Numbered from the stretch's first letter, positions 10,152 to 18,935 are shown. The stretch: DNA of 64,000 nt from Flavihumibacter fluminis (GCF_021491375.1 NZ_JAKEVY010000002.1:496001-560000), one strand, 5' to 3'. Notes: generated by a model not told the origin, from the letters alone. Translations and numbers: made by a program.

Positions 10152-12521
10152 ATGGGATTAACAACCTATCTAAAAAAGCGCGATTTTAGAAAAAGTCCCG
10201 AACCTCAATCGGGTAAAACCAACCCCAAACAATTAATTTTTGTGGTGCAGGAACATCATGCGTCCCAGCACCATTTTGATTTCCGGCTGGAGATGGAAGG
10301 CGTACTCAAAAGTTGGGCAGTGCCGAAGGGGCCCTCTATGAATCCGGCTGATAAGAGGCTGGCGATTATAACGGAAGATCATCCCTATGATTACAAGGAT
10401 TTTGAAGGTGTCATTCCTAAAGGCAATTATGGTGCAGGCAAAGTAAAAATCTGGGATAGTGGTACTTATACACCTATTGACACGGTTAAAGGTAAAGCTG
10501 CGCAGGAAAAACTATTATTAAAGCAACTCAAAGATGGATCACTAAAAATTCAGCTTCACGGAAAAAAGCTAAAGGGAGAATTTGCCCTGGTGAAAACAAA
10601 GGGTATGGAGGATAATTCCTGGTTATTAATTAAACATAAGGATGAATCCCCCACTACGGCAAAACTTCCTGATCCTTTTTCTCCTATGTTGGCAACCCTT
10701 CACGCTGCTCCTTTCAATGACGACGACTGGCAATTTGAGATCAAATGGGATGGGTATCGGGTCCTGGCTTATGTAAATGATCACAAAGTTGATTTGATTT
10801 CAAGAAATGGTCGTTCCTACACAAAAAAATTTCACCCCATTGCGGAAGCTTTACAGGAAGTAGGAAGCAATGCTGTTCTGGATGGAGAGTTGGTTGTAAC
10901 AGACGATAAAGGAATCGCCCGCTTTCAACAATTGCAACACTGGAAAACGGAAGCGGATGGGGACTTGATCTACTATGTCTTTGATCTGATCTGGTACAAT
11001 GGAAAAGATCTGAGAGGATTGCCTTTGTCTGAACGGATGCAGTTACTGAAGGAGATGCTTCCTTCTGATCATCCAACCATCCGGATGGGATTTACTATTC
11101 AAGGGCGGGGTACCGAATTGCTGGACAGTGCGCGTGAAATGGGATTGGAAGGTATCATCGCTAAACGATTGAGTAGTACTTATCAGTCGGGGAAACGATC
11201 TCCCGACTGGTTAAAGATTAAAACACAGAACCGGCAGGAAGCTATCATTATAGGTTATACGAAAAAGGAGGAATCACCCAAATTATTCAGTGCACTCCTA
11301 TTGGGTTTGTATAAAAATGGACAACTGCACTATGCAGGGAAAGTAGGTACGGGTTTTACAGATAAACAACAAAGGGAGTTGATGAAACAATTCAAGCCAT
11401 TGGTTGTAAAGCAGGCATCAATTAAGAAGCCTTCATTACGGGATCCAATCACCTGGTTGAAACCGGTTCTATTATGTGAGATCAGTTATACTGAACTAAC
11501 GGAGCAGGGTATATTCCGGCATCCTTCGTTTAAGGGTATACGTGATGATAAAGCCGCTACAGAAGTGGTCCTGGAAAAAGAGCCGGATTTGTTACTGCCC
11601 GATCGCAGCCTCAAAACAGTGATTAAAAAAGTCAATCAAAAAGAACTGACCTTTACCAATCTCGATAAACTATTCTGGCCGGAAGACAAGCTTACCAAAC
11701 GCGATTTACTCAATTATTATGCGCAGGTCGCACCCTATATATTACCTTATATAAAAGATCGTCCTCAGTCTTTATACCGCTTCCCCGATGGTTACAAGGG
11801 CAAACGTTTTTACCAGAAAGATATTACCGGAAAAGTGCCAGATTGGGCAGCCACTTTCCCTTATCGTACAGAAGGAGACCGAAAAGATAAAAATTACCTG
11901 GTGGTGAAGGATGAAGCCAGTCTCTTGTACCTGGTGAATTTTGGCTGTATTGAAATCAATCCCTGGAGCAGTACGATTAAAAAACCAGGTTATCCGGATT
12001 GGTGTTTGCTGGATCTGGATCCTGGTAGCAAAACGGATTTCTCTCAGGTCATTGATGTTGCTAATTTGATTCATGACTTGCTGGAAAGTGTTGATATACC
12101 TGCATATCCAAAAACATCCGGATCAACCGGTATGCATGTATATATTCCCTTAGGGAAGAAATATACCTATGAGCAATCGCGGGAATTTGCGAGGGTATTG
12201 GTTACCCTGGTGCAGCAGGAAACAAGCAGGTATACCTCCATGGAGCGAACAGTTAGTAAAAGGCAGGGGAAACTCTACCTTGATTTTTTACAGAATCGTT
12301 CGCAGGCCACACTGGCTGCTCCCTATTCCGTACGACCTAAACCAGGAGCAACCGTATCCATGCCGCTGCATTGGGAAGAAGTAAAACAGGGATTGAAGAT
12401 GCAGGATTTCAACTTGCGGAATGTGCCTGCTTTGTTGAATGAGCGGGGTGATCTTTTCAAACCGGTACTGGGAAAAGGAATTGATATGATGGCAGCCTTG
12501 AAACGGCTCCAACAACTATAA
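10152..12521 (+). CDS. ligD: DNA ligase D (phosphoesterase-ligase-polymerase)
   Basis: This 789-residue enzyme performs bacterial non-homologous end joining with Ku. Domain order is visible: a 3'-phosphoesterase at about residues 25-165 (FVVQEHHASQHHFDFRLEME, PKGNYGAGKVKIWD), an ATP-dependent ligase at about 175-480 with catalytic Lys198 in the KxDG motif (FEIKWDGYRV), and a primase-like polymerase at about 500-785 with YRFPDGYKGKRFYQK and metal-binding LDLDPG. The order matches the Pseudomonas type rather than the mycobacterial one. The ku gene follows after 24 nt. Confidence 0.96.
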   Translation: MGLTTYLKKRDFRKSPEPQSGKTNPKQLIFVVQEHHASQHHFDFRLEMEGVLKSWAVPKGPSMNPADKRLAIITEDHPYDYKDFEGVIPKGNYGAGKVKIWDSGTYTPIDTVKGKAAQEKLLLKQLKDGSLKIQLHGKKLKGEFALVKTKGMEDNSWLLIKHKDESPTTAKLPDPFSPMLATLHAAPFNDDDWQFEIKWDGYRVLAYVNDHKVDLISRNGRSYTKKFHPIAEALQEVGSNAVLDGELVVTDDKGIARFQQLQHWKTEADGDLIYYVFDLIWYNGKDLRGLPLSERMQLLKEMLPSDHPTIRMGFTIQGRGTELLDSAREMGLEGIIAKRLSSTYQSGKRSPDWLKIKTQNRQEAIIIGYTKKEESPKLFSALLLGLYKNGQLHYAGKVGTGFTDKQQRELMKQFKPLVVKQASIKKPSLRDPITWLKPVLLCEISYTELTEQGIFRHPSFKGIRDDKAATEVVLEKEPDLLLPDRSLKTVIKKVNQKELTFTNLDKLFWPEDKLTKRDLLNYYAQVAPYILPYIKDRPQSLYRFPDGYKGKRFYQKDITGKVPDWAATFPYRTEGDRKDKNYLVVKDEASLLYLVNFGCIEINPWSSTIKKPGYPDWCLLDLDPGSKTDFSQVIDVANLIHDLLESVDIPAYPKTSGSTGMHVYIPLGKKYTYEQSREFARVLVTLVQQETSRYTSMERTVSKRQGKLYLDFLQNRSQATLAAPYSVRPKPGATVSMPLHWEEVKQGLKMQDFNLRNVPALLNERGDLFKPVLGKGIDMMAALKRLQQL

Positions 12522-12545
12522 ATTCATTCATAAAAGCGAAATGTT

Positions 12546-13313
12546 ATGAGATCAATCTGGACAGGCAGTATTGCATTCGGACTGGTAAACATTCCAGTGA
12601 AATTGTTTTCTGCTGTTAATGAACGCGCTTTGGATTTTGATATGCTGGATAAAAAAGATCACAGTCCGATTAAGTTTAAACGGGTCAATGAAAAAACAGG
12701 AAAAGAAGTATTGTGGGAGAATATTGTAAAGGGATATGATCTGGATGGCAAATACGTGGTGTTAACTGATGAGGATTTTGATGCTGCCAGTCCGGAGAAA
12801 ACCAAAACCATCAACATGGAAGCCTTTGTGAATCCGGCGGAAGTGGATATGATTCTCTTCGACAATGCCTATTACCTGGCGCCTGCGAAAGGAGGGGAGC
12901 GGGCTTTCAGTTTGCTGGAGACTGCCCTGCAGAAAGCTGGAAAAGCAGGTGTGGGTAGTTTTGTATTACGAAATAAAGAGAAGCCGGTATTATTGAGGTC
13001 TGCAAAGGGGTTACTGATCCTCCATACCCTTCGGTTTTTAAATGAGATCCGTGATCCCTCGGATTTTGTAGTTAAAAAGGTTACGCCCAAGCGGAATGAG
13101 TTAACGATGGCGGGTAGCCTGATAAAAAGCATGAGCGGCAAATTCAATATAGCCGACTTTAAGGATAGTTATACTACGAAGTTGAAAAAACTGATCCGAA
13201 CCAAAGCAACCGGTAAAAAACTGCCGGCACCCAAGGCCAGGGTAGAAAAACCAGCCAGTGATTTGATTGAACAATTGCAGCAAAGCCTGGCAAAGCCAAA
13301 ACGAAAGAAGTGA
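12546..13313 (+). CDS. ku: Ku DNA end-binding protein
   Basis: The 255-residue homodimeric Ku ring protein binds double-strand ends and recruits LigD. It starts with the family signature RSIWTGSIAFGLVNIPVKL, followed by a beta-barrel core and IDLLDP-like region (VKGYDLDGKYVVLTDEDF). The C-terminus is Lys-rich (KARVEKPASDLIEQLQQS onwards), as in other bacterial Ku proteins whose tail aids DNA bridging. It sits 24 nt behind ligD, and its stop codon overlaps the GTG start of the CHAD gene by four bases, so all three are probably one operon. Confidence 0.96.
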   Translation: MRSIWTGSIAFGLVNIPVKLFSAVNERALDFDMLDKKDHSPIKFKRVNEKTGKEVLWENIVKGYDLDGKYVVLTDEDFDAASPEKTKTINMEAFVNPAEVDMILFDNAYYLAPAKGGERAFSLLETALQKAGKAGVGSFVLRNKEKPVLLRSAKGLLILHTLRFLNEIRDPSDFVVKKVTPKRNELTMAGSLIKSMSGKFNIADFKDSYTTKLKKLIRTKATGKKLPAPKARVEKPASDLIEQLQQSLAKPKRKK

Positions 13314-14065
13314 AAAAGACGCAGGATAAACCAGCTGCATTTATTTCAACGCATTTGAAATCGGTGGAGCAACAGCTTGCAGATTTTAAGGTGGATGGAG
13401 ATCCTGAGCACCTTCACCTCTTACGCGTAGCTATAAAAAAGGTGAAAGCAATCCTGGACTTACTGGAAGTGAATTACGATGTCAATTACGATACAAAGAA
13501 GTTGCAAAAACTATTCAATAAAGCCGGTAAGATTCGGGAACTCCAGCTAAATGCGCTGCTGTTAAAAAAGCATCATTGCCATCCGGAATCACTGATAGAG
13601 GAATTGGAATTTGTGCAATATGCTTTACAGGAGAAATTGGTAAAGGGTATTCCTGGTTATAGTAAAGGGGTGAAGAAATTTAGAAAGGAAACTGATTTTT
13701 CATTTCCCCTGCCTGCATTTAATAAAATTGAAAAGTACCTGGCAAAGAAAAAAAGAAAAGCCGATAGAAACTTTGATGCTCATACCAGGAGCGGTATGCA
13801 TTCTTTTAGAATGAAAATTAAAAGCCTGCTATTTGTATACTCGGTGTTACCCAATAAGATAAAAAATAAGCTGGATTTGCCAATTGAGCTTTTGCAGGAT
13901 TTGCAGGAGGAGGTGGGTGCCTGGCATGATGCCTGGGCTGCGATTCAGTTCCTCCAGCACAAAAAAATAGATCAGCAGCTTAATTGTATGGAGGTTTTAT
14001 ACCAGCTGGAGGCGAATCAATTTGGTATATTATTGAGTAAGTATCCGGATATGAGGTTAAATTAG
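13310..14065 (+). CDS. CHAD-domain protein coupled to ku
   Basis: The 251-residue protein is read from a GTG that overlaps the ku stop codon (GTGA). It shows the helical CHAD pattern: LHLLRVAIKKVKAILDLLE, KLFNKAGKIRELQLNALLL, MHSFRMKIKSLLFVYSVLP and LQDLQEEVGAWHDAWAAI, with conserved His and basic residues on amphipathic helices. CHAD domains bind polyphosphate. The usual fused CYTH domain is absent. Coupling to ku suggests it is expressed with the end-joining machinery; what it does there is unknown. Confidence 0.75.
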   Translation: MKKTQDKPAAFISTHLKSVEQQLADFKVDGDPEHLHLLRVAIKKVKAILDLLEVNYDVNYDTKKLQKLFNKAGKIRELQLNALLLKKHHCHPESLIEELEFVQYALQEKLVKGIPGYSKGVKKFRKETDFSFPLPAFNKIEKYLAKKKRKADRNFDAHTRSGMHSFRMKIKSLLFVYSVLPNKIKNKLDLPIELLQDLQEEVGAWHDAWAAIQFLQHKKIDQQLNCMEVLYQLEANQFGILLSKYPDMRLN

Positions 14066-14082
14066 ATGACAATAAGATTGTA

Positions 14083-14382
14083 ATGTCAGGATTTAATTTC
14101 AGAATATTTTTTATTGCTTCAGCAATAATTGCCTTTTTAACTTTTGTAACGCTATGGGCTGAAGCTGCAAGAGATGAAGGAATGGGGGGCGACGGAGTAG
14201 TAGGTTCTTTTCTGGCGAACTTGTTTTATGTTTTTCGGTTTCCAACCCATACTTTCTTTTTTGCCTTTATGGATGGTCCGATGTTTCTCGTTGGGTTATT
14301 TATTAATTGTATATTTTATGGATTAGTTGTAGAAAGAGCGTTTTATTTGGTAAGGCAATGGCGTAATAAGCCCGCCAATTGA
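14083..14382 (+). CDS. Small membrane protein of unknown function
   Basis: The 99-residue protein has hydrophobic segments at about residues 7-25 (IFFIASAIIAFLTFVTLWA) and 62-85 (AFMDGPMFLVGLFINCIFYG), plus a weaker one between them, suggesting two or three membrane passes. It follows the CHAD gene by 17 nt and may be the last gene of the ligD-ku transcript. No family was recognised. The reading frame is coding-like, with a basic C-terminal tail expected to face the cytoplasm. Confidence 0.6.
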   Translation: MSGFNFRIFFIASAIIAFLTFVTLWAEAARDEGMGGDGVVGSFLANLFYVFRFPTHTFFFAFMDGPMFLVGLFINCIFYGLVVERAFYLVRQWRNKPAN

Positions 14383-14439
14383 CGCATCATCCCCTTCTTC
14401 TTCATCCTTTATCTGAGTAGGTTTACTAAAAATAATACA

Positions 14440-14877
14440 ATGGCACTTATCAATCCTTACATTAATTTCAACGGAAATGCTGAAGAGGCATTTAACTTCT
14501 ACAAATCAGTATTTGGTGGCGAATTTGCCAGGGTCATGCGTTTCAAAGACCTGTCCGTACCCGAAGCTCCCTTTTCCGAAAAAGAAGCGAATAAAATCAT
14601 GCATATTGCTTTACCTATTGGCAAAAATATTTTAATGGGTAATGATGTTCCGGAAAGTATGGGGCGGGTAAATGAAAACGAAAACAGGTCCAAGATTTCT
14701 ATTAGCGCAGCCTCCAAAGAGGAAGCCGATAAATTGTTTAATGGTCTTTCAGCCGGCGGTACTATTGAATTTCCAATTGGTGATAGTCCCTGGGGTTCCT
14801 ACTTTGGCATGTTCAGGGATAAATATGGTATTGAATGGATGGTTGATTTTGATGCTAATTATAAAGGCGAGGTTTGA
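14440..14877 (+). CDS. VOC-superfamily protein (PhnB-like)
   Basis: The 145-residue protein opens with INPYINFNGNAEEAFNFYKS, the typical PhnB/3-demethylubiquinone-like VOC start, and ends with SPWGSYFGMFRDKYGIEWMVDF. Both segments correspond to the paired beta-alpha-beta-beta-beta modules of the glyoxalase/bleomycin-resistance fold. This subfamily usually has no assigned enzyme activity. The gene stands between the end-joining cluster and the secreted protein gene and probably has its own promoter in the 57-nt gap before it. Confidence 0.85.
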   Translation: MALINPYINFNGNAEEAFNFYKSVFGGEFARVMRFKDLSVPEAPFSEKEANKIMHIALPIGKNILMGNDVPESMGRVNENENRSKISISAASKEEADKLFNGLSAGGTIEFPIGDSPWGSYFGMFRDKYGIEWMVDFDANYKGEV

Positions 14878-14948
14878 TTACATCCATTTTTCGCTGCTAT
14901 TGCATAAGCCGGTTTCATTCTTTATTTTGGATACCTAACCTCTTAAGA

Positions 14949-15827
14949 ATGATAAAAAGCCTAAACAGGATGGTGGCCCTGGTCCTGATCTTCACGATTC
15001 TTTCTGTTCATGTTCTTGGCCAGGACGATCCGACCGAAGCAGCTCAACCAATTGTAGCAGAGGGAAAACTTCTGTATAAGTCTGAAATGGCATCCTGGTA
15101 TGGCACGGATTTATTTTTGGAAAAATACAAAGACCGGTCTGCCATTGGCGGGTATTTCTCCTATCAGGATCAGGATCTGTCAAAGTGTATATTCTTTTCC
15201 CGGACGGAGAAGCCAAGAGTTATAGGTACAATTTCATTCGATAGTACTTATAATTTGCAAACTGCCATCGTTGATATGAGTGAACGTGATTTTTCAAAAA
15301 CGGAGCAGGACTTATATGCTATCCGGAAACTTGCTTTGGCCGAGGTAAACTCCGATACCCTTTTTAAGGTATATGAAAATACAAGTCTTAATCTGATTCC
15401 CTTGATTACCGGGCTGGAAAAAAAGGTTTATATTCTGACAGGTCCCAAAAATTCTGGAGTCGTCATATTTGGTAATGATTACCTGCTCAGATTCGATGCA
15501 GATAATAAGTTACTGGAGAAAAAACAATTACATAAGAATATTATTCCAGTTTATTACGGTGAGCAGGAGGATGGGAAAAAAGCAATAGGTGCTATGCACA
15601 GTCATTTACCGGAAACCGGAGAGTTTATAACCGCCACTGATATTTGTACCTTATTGCTGTATTCCAAATTTGCAGACTGGGAACAGCATATAGTTGTTTC
15701 CGAAAAGTATACGAATATCTGGAACTGTGTATCAAATACCCTTATTGTGGTTCCAAAGGAAGTAATGGAGAAAATCAATAAGGATTCCGATAAAAGAACA
15801 AAGAAAAATAAAAGAAACAAGTCGTGA
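14949..15827 (+). CDS. Secreted protein of unknown function, coupled to arr
   Basis: From the ATG at 14949 the 292-residue product has a signal peptide (residues 1-24, ALVLIFTILSVHVLGQ). The mature part is unassigned. Near residue 217 it has GAMHSHLPETGEFITATD, which resembles the H-x-H...S/T-x2-D pattern of JAB/MPN-like and DUF4329 domains, but the usual upstream Glu is not evident. The C-terminus is very basic (DSDKRTKKNKRNK). Its stop codon overlaps the GTG start of arr (GTGA), so the two are translationally coupled. The upstream TTG at 14874 was rejected because it would bury the signal peptide. Confidence 0.6.
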   Translation: MIKSLNRMVALVLIFTILSVHVLGQDDPTEAAQPIVAEGKLLYKSEMASWYGTDLFLEKYKDRSAIGGYFSYQDQDLSKCIFFSRTEKPRVIGTISFDSTYNLQTAIVDMSERDFSKTEQDLYAIRKLALAEVNSDTLFKVYENTSLNLIPLITGLEKKVYILTGPKNSGVVIFGNDYLLRFDADNKLLEKKQLHKNIIPVYYGEQEDGKKAIGAMHSHLPETGEFITATDICTLLLYSKFADWEQHIVVSEKYTNIWNCVSNTLIVVPKEVMEKINKDSDKRTKKNKRNKS

Positions 15828-16240
15828 ATTCAACCCCAACTCCTTTTCAGCAGACCTACTTCCATGGTACTAAAGCCGATTTGAAAATAGGTGAATTGGT
15901 TGAAGTAGGATATAATTCGAATTATGGGAATAATCAGCATTCGAAATACATATTTCTGACTTCAACCCTGGATGCTGCTATATGGGGTGCTGAACTGGCC
16001 GCAGGTGACGGTAACGAAAGAATTTATTTGGTTGAACCAACCGGTCCAATTGAGGATGATCCTGATTTGACGGATAAAAAATTCCCGGGTAATCCTACTA
16101 AATCATATCGTTCTGCGCATGCTTTTAAAGTCGTTGGTGAAGTTACCCTATGGCAGGGACATGCACCTGACCAGTTAAAAGCCATGAAAGAGGGATTAGC
16201 AAAATTGAAAGAACAAGGGATAAATTCTCTTAATGAATAA
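15824..16240 (+). CDS. arr: Arr-type NAD+:rifampin ADP-ribosyltransferase
   Basis: The 138-residue protein matches the compact Arr fold along its whole length: FHGTKADLKIGELVEVGYNS, YIFLTSTLDAAIWGAELA, IYLVEPTGPIEDDPDLTDKK, FPGNPTKSYRS and VVGEVTLWQGHAPDQL. Arr enzymes transfer ADP-ribose from NAD+ to a rifamycin hydroxyl and inactivate the drug. The start is a GTG overlapping the stop of the secreted-protein gene; no downstream ATG would keep the His-Gly-Thr motif. Chromosomal Arr homologues are widespread and resistance has not been tested here. Confidence 0.9.
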   Translation: MNSTPTPFQQTYFHGTKADLKIGELVEVGYNSNYGNNQHSKYIFLTSTLDAAIWGAELAAGDGNERIYLVEPTGPIEDDPDLTDKKFPGNPTKSYRSAHAFKVVGEVTLWQGHAPDQLKAMKEGLAKLKEQGINSLNE

Positions 16241-16297
16241 AACCATAGTAATATATAACCGATTTACTACATTATTCTTATCGAGTTCATAGTATTA

Positions 16298-16417
16298 GTG
16301 TACTTGATCAAATTGATATTTGGGAATTACGAGGTGTTTTTCAAATCGTTAGCAGGTCATTTTTTCCCTGATGAAATCCTGCCTAACCCTTTAGAAAAGT
16401 TTGCAGAAAAAGCATGA
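16298..16417 (+). CDS. Possible small membrane protein or remnant
   Basis: The frame is open from 16259 to 16417 and reads like a protein: a hydrophobic stretch (IEFIVLVYLIKLIFG) then VFFKSLAGHFFPDEILPNPL. There is no ATG; GTG at 16298 or TTG at 16304 are the only plausible starts. It may be a real peptide of about 40 residues or a decayed gene. Confidence is low. Confidence 0.25.
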   Translation: MYLIKLIFGNYEVFFKSLAGHFFPDEILPNPLEKFAEKA

Positions 16418-16502
16418 TAGCAAACACAAAATAAATATACTTTACGCTGTTGTACTGCTTTTTGTAGGTTTAACTATATTGATTGATATATTTATATTTT
16501 AG
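16401..16502 (+). CDS. Possible single-pass membrane peptide
   Basis: A TTG-started 33-residue frame overlaps the end of the previous candidate. It encodes a basic N-terminus (QKKHDSKHK) and one membrane helix ([20 protein letters not shown]). The arrangement of charge before hydrophobic helix is natural for a small membrane protein, but nothing else supports it. The stretch 16241-16516 otherwise holds no recognisable gene. Confidence 0.22.
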   Translation: MQKKHDSKHKINILYAVVLLFVGLTILIDIFIF

Positions 16503-16516
16503 CTGATATTCATCGT

Positions 16517-17095
16517 ATGATATCCGACATAAAAATAACAGACACCAAACTCCTTTCTGACAACTGGTATATTCTCAAAAAGATCACTTATGATTATTCC
16601 AAACCAGACGGTTCCCGGCATAGCCAAAGCAGGGAAGTGTACGACAGAGGAAATGGTGCAACCATTCTTTTATATAACAAGGAACAGCAAACCGTAGTAC
16701 TAACCCGCCAATTCCGACTGCCTTCTTTTGTCAATGGCAATGAATCCGGTATGTTGATTGAAGCCTGTGCAGGTTTATTGGATGACGACAATCCGGAAGA
16801 TTGCATCCGGCGGGAAACAGAAGAAGAAACCGGCTATAAAATTTCCGCTGTACAAAAGATTTTTGAAGCTTATATGTCACCCGGTTCAGTTACTGAAATC
16901 CTGCATTTTTTCATTGCTGCCTACACCAAAGAAATGAAGCTTTCGGATGGAGGTGGTGCGCAGCACGAAGAGGAGAATATTGAAGTATTGGAATTGCCAT
17001 TTGCAGAAACTTTGCAAATGATCGAAACCGGCGCAATTAAAGATGCAAAAACGATTATGCTATTACAGTACATTCGATTAAATGGAATTTTATGA
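16517..17095 (+). CDS. nudK: NUDIX hydrolase, GDP-mannose/ADP-ribose pyrophosphatase type
   Basis: The 192-residue enzyme has a complete Nudix box at about residues 90-112 ([20 protein letters not shown], then GY), with the REUxEE core. The flanking sequence ([48 protein letters not shown]) matches NudK, which hydrolyses GDP-mannose. ADP-ribose pyrophosphatase is the close alternative. An ADP-ribose substrate would be intriguing 300 nt from arr, but the sequence favours NudK. The stop overlaps the start of the next small gene (ATGA). Confidence 0.85.
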   Translation: MISDIKITDTKLLSDNWYILKKITYDYSKPDGSRHSQSREVYDRGNGATILLYNKEQQTVVLTRQFRLPSFVNGNESGMLIEACAGLLDDDNPEDCIRRETEEETGYKISAVQKIFEAYMSPGSVTEILHFFIAAYTKEMKLSDGGGAQHEEENIEVLELPFAETLQMIETGAIKDAKTIMLLQYIRLNGIL

Positions 17096-17328
17096 TTCGT
17101 GTTAAACCATTTTTGCATTCAACTCCTTTTCGACAACTTTTAAGGCGGAGTAAATCAATTGGAATCTTAGCCAGAAGTATGAAGAGAGGCAGTTGGAAAT
17201 TGGTTGAATATCCAACTGATATATTTGGAGAGCCAGTCGACATAGTACCGATCATCGAAAGAATAAAAAAGAAAAACCCGTCCATTGGACGGGTTTACTG
17301 GGGAAATCATACATATACATTCGATTAA
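17092..17328 (+). CDS. Small basic protein of unknown function
   Basis: The 78-residue frame starts with an ATG overlapping the nudK stop and is rich in Arg/Lys ([20 protein letters not shown]). Its 3' quarter lies over the terminator hairpin of the opposite gene (17265-17296), so residues from about 58 are encoded by the stem-loop. Coupling to nudK argues for a real gene; the overlap with the terminator argues for caution. No family was recognised. Confidence 0.45.
   Translation: MIRVKPFLHSTPFRQLLRRSKSIGILARSMKRGSWKLVEYPTDIFGEPVDIVPIIERIKKKNPSIGRVYWGNHTYTFD
17265..17296 (-). terminator. Rho-independent terminator of the GltS-like gene
   Basis: A perfect 10-bp stem (17274-17283 with 17287-17296, AAACCCGTCC / GGACGGGTTT, 3-nt loop) is followed on the minus strand by a U-rich run. 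It begins 28 nt past the GltS-like stop codon and lies inside the + strand frame 17092-17328. Confidence 0.85.
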
Positions 17329-18911
17329 TGCCAGCGGTCCGGATCAGCCACCTGCGTATCCTGTGCATACCTTGATGGAAGTTCCGCTTTTAGCATATCT
17401 CCCGGTTGCAGCGATGGGAAAATGTCTTCCAGTGTCCTCACTTCATTCATAAATACCCGCCGATAAATATGCGAACGGGTTAATTTTTTGTAGTCATCAA
17501 TGCCAGCGGCACCCATTAGTTCCACAAAGGTTTTGATGGTGTCTTCATGATAATTCGCTACCCGTTGTTTTTTATCAGTAACAACCAGACCTACTGTGAG
17601 ACTGGGATCCTGTGTTGCCACCCCTGTTGGGCATTTGTTGGTATGACATTGCAATGCCTGGATACAACCAAGAGCCATCATCATGGCACGCGCGCTGTTA
17701 CACGCATCTGCGCCTAGCGCAATGGCACGCAGCATGTGAAATCCACTGAGAATCTTACCTGATGCAATGATCCGGATATGCTGCCTGATATTGAATCCAA
17801 CCAGCATATTGTGGACAAATGCGAGTCCGTCCAGCAAAGGTGCTCCAACATGATTGCTGAATTCCTGCGGAGCAGCGCCGGTGCCACCTTCTCCACCATC
17901 AACGGTAATAAAATCAGGGTAGGAGTCCAGTTCGATCATCGCTTTACAGATGGCAATGAATTCTGATTTGCGTCCGATACAAAGTTTGAATCCAACCGGT
18001 TTTCCGCCAGAAAGATCCCGCATTTGGGCAATGAATTGCACCAGTTCACGGGGACTATTAAACGCTGAGTGATAGGGTGGGGAATAAACAGTGGTATTGG
18101 GCTTCACATGACGGATGGCTGCAATCTCGGGTGTGTTCTTCTTTGCTGGCAGAATACCACCATGACCCGGTTTGGCGCCCTGCGACAACTTTAGTTCGAT
18201 CATCTTCACCTGGGGAGTTGCTGCATTTTTAGCAAATACTTCCGGTGAAAAATTTCCATTCTCATCACGTGCACCAAAATAACCCGTGCCGATTTGCCAG
18301 ATAATATCTCCGCCTTCTTCCAGGTGGTGCCGGCTCATGCCACCTTCTCCGGTGTTGTGGGCAAATCCACCGATTTTAGCGCCCGCATTCAGGGCCCGGA
18401 TCGCATTGCTGCTCAGAGATCCAAAGCTCATAGCCGATACATTAAAAATGCTGGCAGAATAAGGTTGTTTGCAATCCTTATTGCCAATCAGCACGCGGGG
18501 AGAATGATCCAGCTTATGAAAATCTTTTGGTGCAATCGAATGGCTCATCCATTCATAACCTTCTTCGTATACATCGAGCTGGGTGCCAAAAGGCATGGTA
18601 TCAGTTTCCTGTTTGGCCCGCTGATAAATGGTAGAGCGATCGACTCTGTTTATGGGGCGCCCATCAATATCGGATTCAACAAAATACTGATACATTTTCG
18701 GGCGGAGGGCTTCCATCCAGTAGCGCATGCGGCCAAATACCGGATAGGTTCTCATAATGGAATGTTTGGTCTGGTTCATGTCAACCAGGCCTAGAACGAA
18801 GAGAAAGACTACTATAGCAAAAAGTAAATACCACCACGGACTTACATAAAAGCTCAGCAAAAAGCTAAGCACCAGGCCAATAACAGCACTGATTACAAAA
18901 CCATTTCTCAT
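17325..18911 (-). CDS. Membrane-anchored FMN-binding glutamate synthase-like protein
   Basis: The 528-residue product has two N-terminal membrane helices (about residues 5-42) and then a GltS-type FMN/iron-sulfur TIM barrel: SFGSLSSNAIRALNAGAKI, NTGEGGMSRHH, GQGAKPGHGG-like LSQGAKPGHGGILPAKK, DGGEGGTGAAP and CHTNKCPTGVATQDP with clustered Cys. The glutaminase and central domains of true glutamate synthase are absent, so it cannot by itself use glutamine as normal GltB does. It belongs to the stand-alone 'FMN-binding glutamate synthase family', whose reaction is unsettled. It is monocistronic, with a clear promoter and terminator. Confidence 0.9.
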   Translation of the reverse strand: MRNGFVISAVIGLVLSFLLSFYVSPWWYLLFAIVVFLFVLGLVDMNQTKHSIMRTYPVFGRMRYWMEALRPKMYQYFVESDIDGRPINRVDRSTIYQRAKQETDTMPFGTQLDVYEEGYEWMSHSIAPKDFHKLDHSPRVLIGNKDCKQPYSASIFNVSAMSFGSLSSNAIRALNAGAKIGGFAHNTGEGGMSRHHLEEGGDIIWQIGTGYFGARDENGNFSPEVFAKNAATPQVKMIELKLSQGAKPGHGGILPAKKNTPEIAAIRHVKPNTTVYSPPYHSAFNSPRELVQFIAQMRDLSGGKPVGFKLCIGRKSEFIAICKAMIELDSYPDFITVDGGEGGTGAAPQEFSNHVGAPLLDGLAFVHNMLVGFNIRQHIRIIASGKILSGFHMLRAIALGADACNSARAMMMALGCIQALQCHTNKCPTGVATQDPSLTVGLVVTDKKQRVANYHEDTIKTFVELMGAAGIDDYKKLTRSHIYRRVFMNEVRTLEDIFPSLQPGDMLKAELPSRYAQDTQVADPDRWH

Positions 18912-18935
18912 CTCTCTTCATTAAAAAATTAACTC

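Noticed and set aside
15824-17095. arr and NUDIX genes as an ADP-ribose toxin-antitoxin system
   Set aside because: The Arr matches the rifampin enzyme closely and the NUDIX matches the GDP-mannose type; a 276-bp gap separates them.
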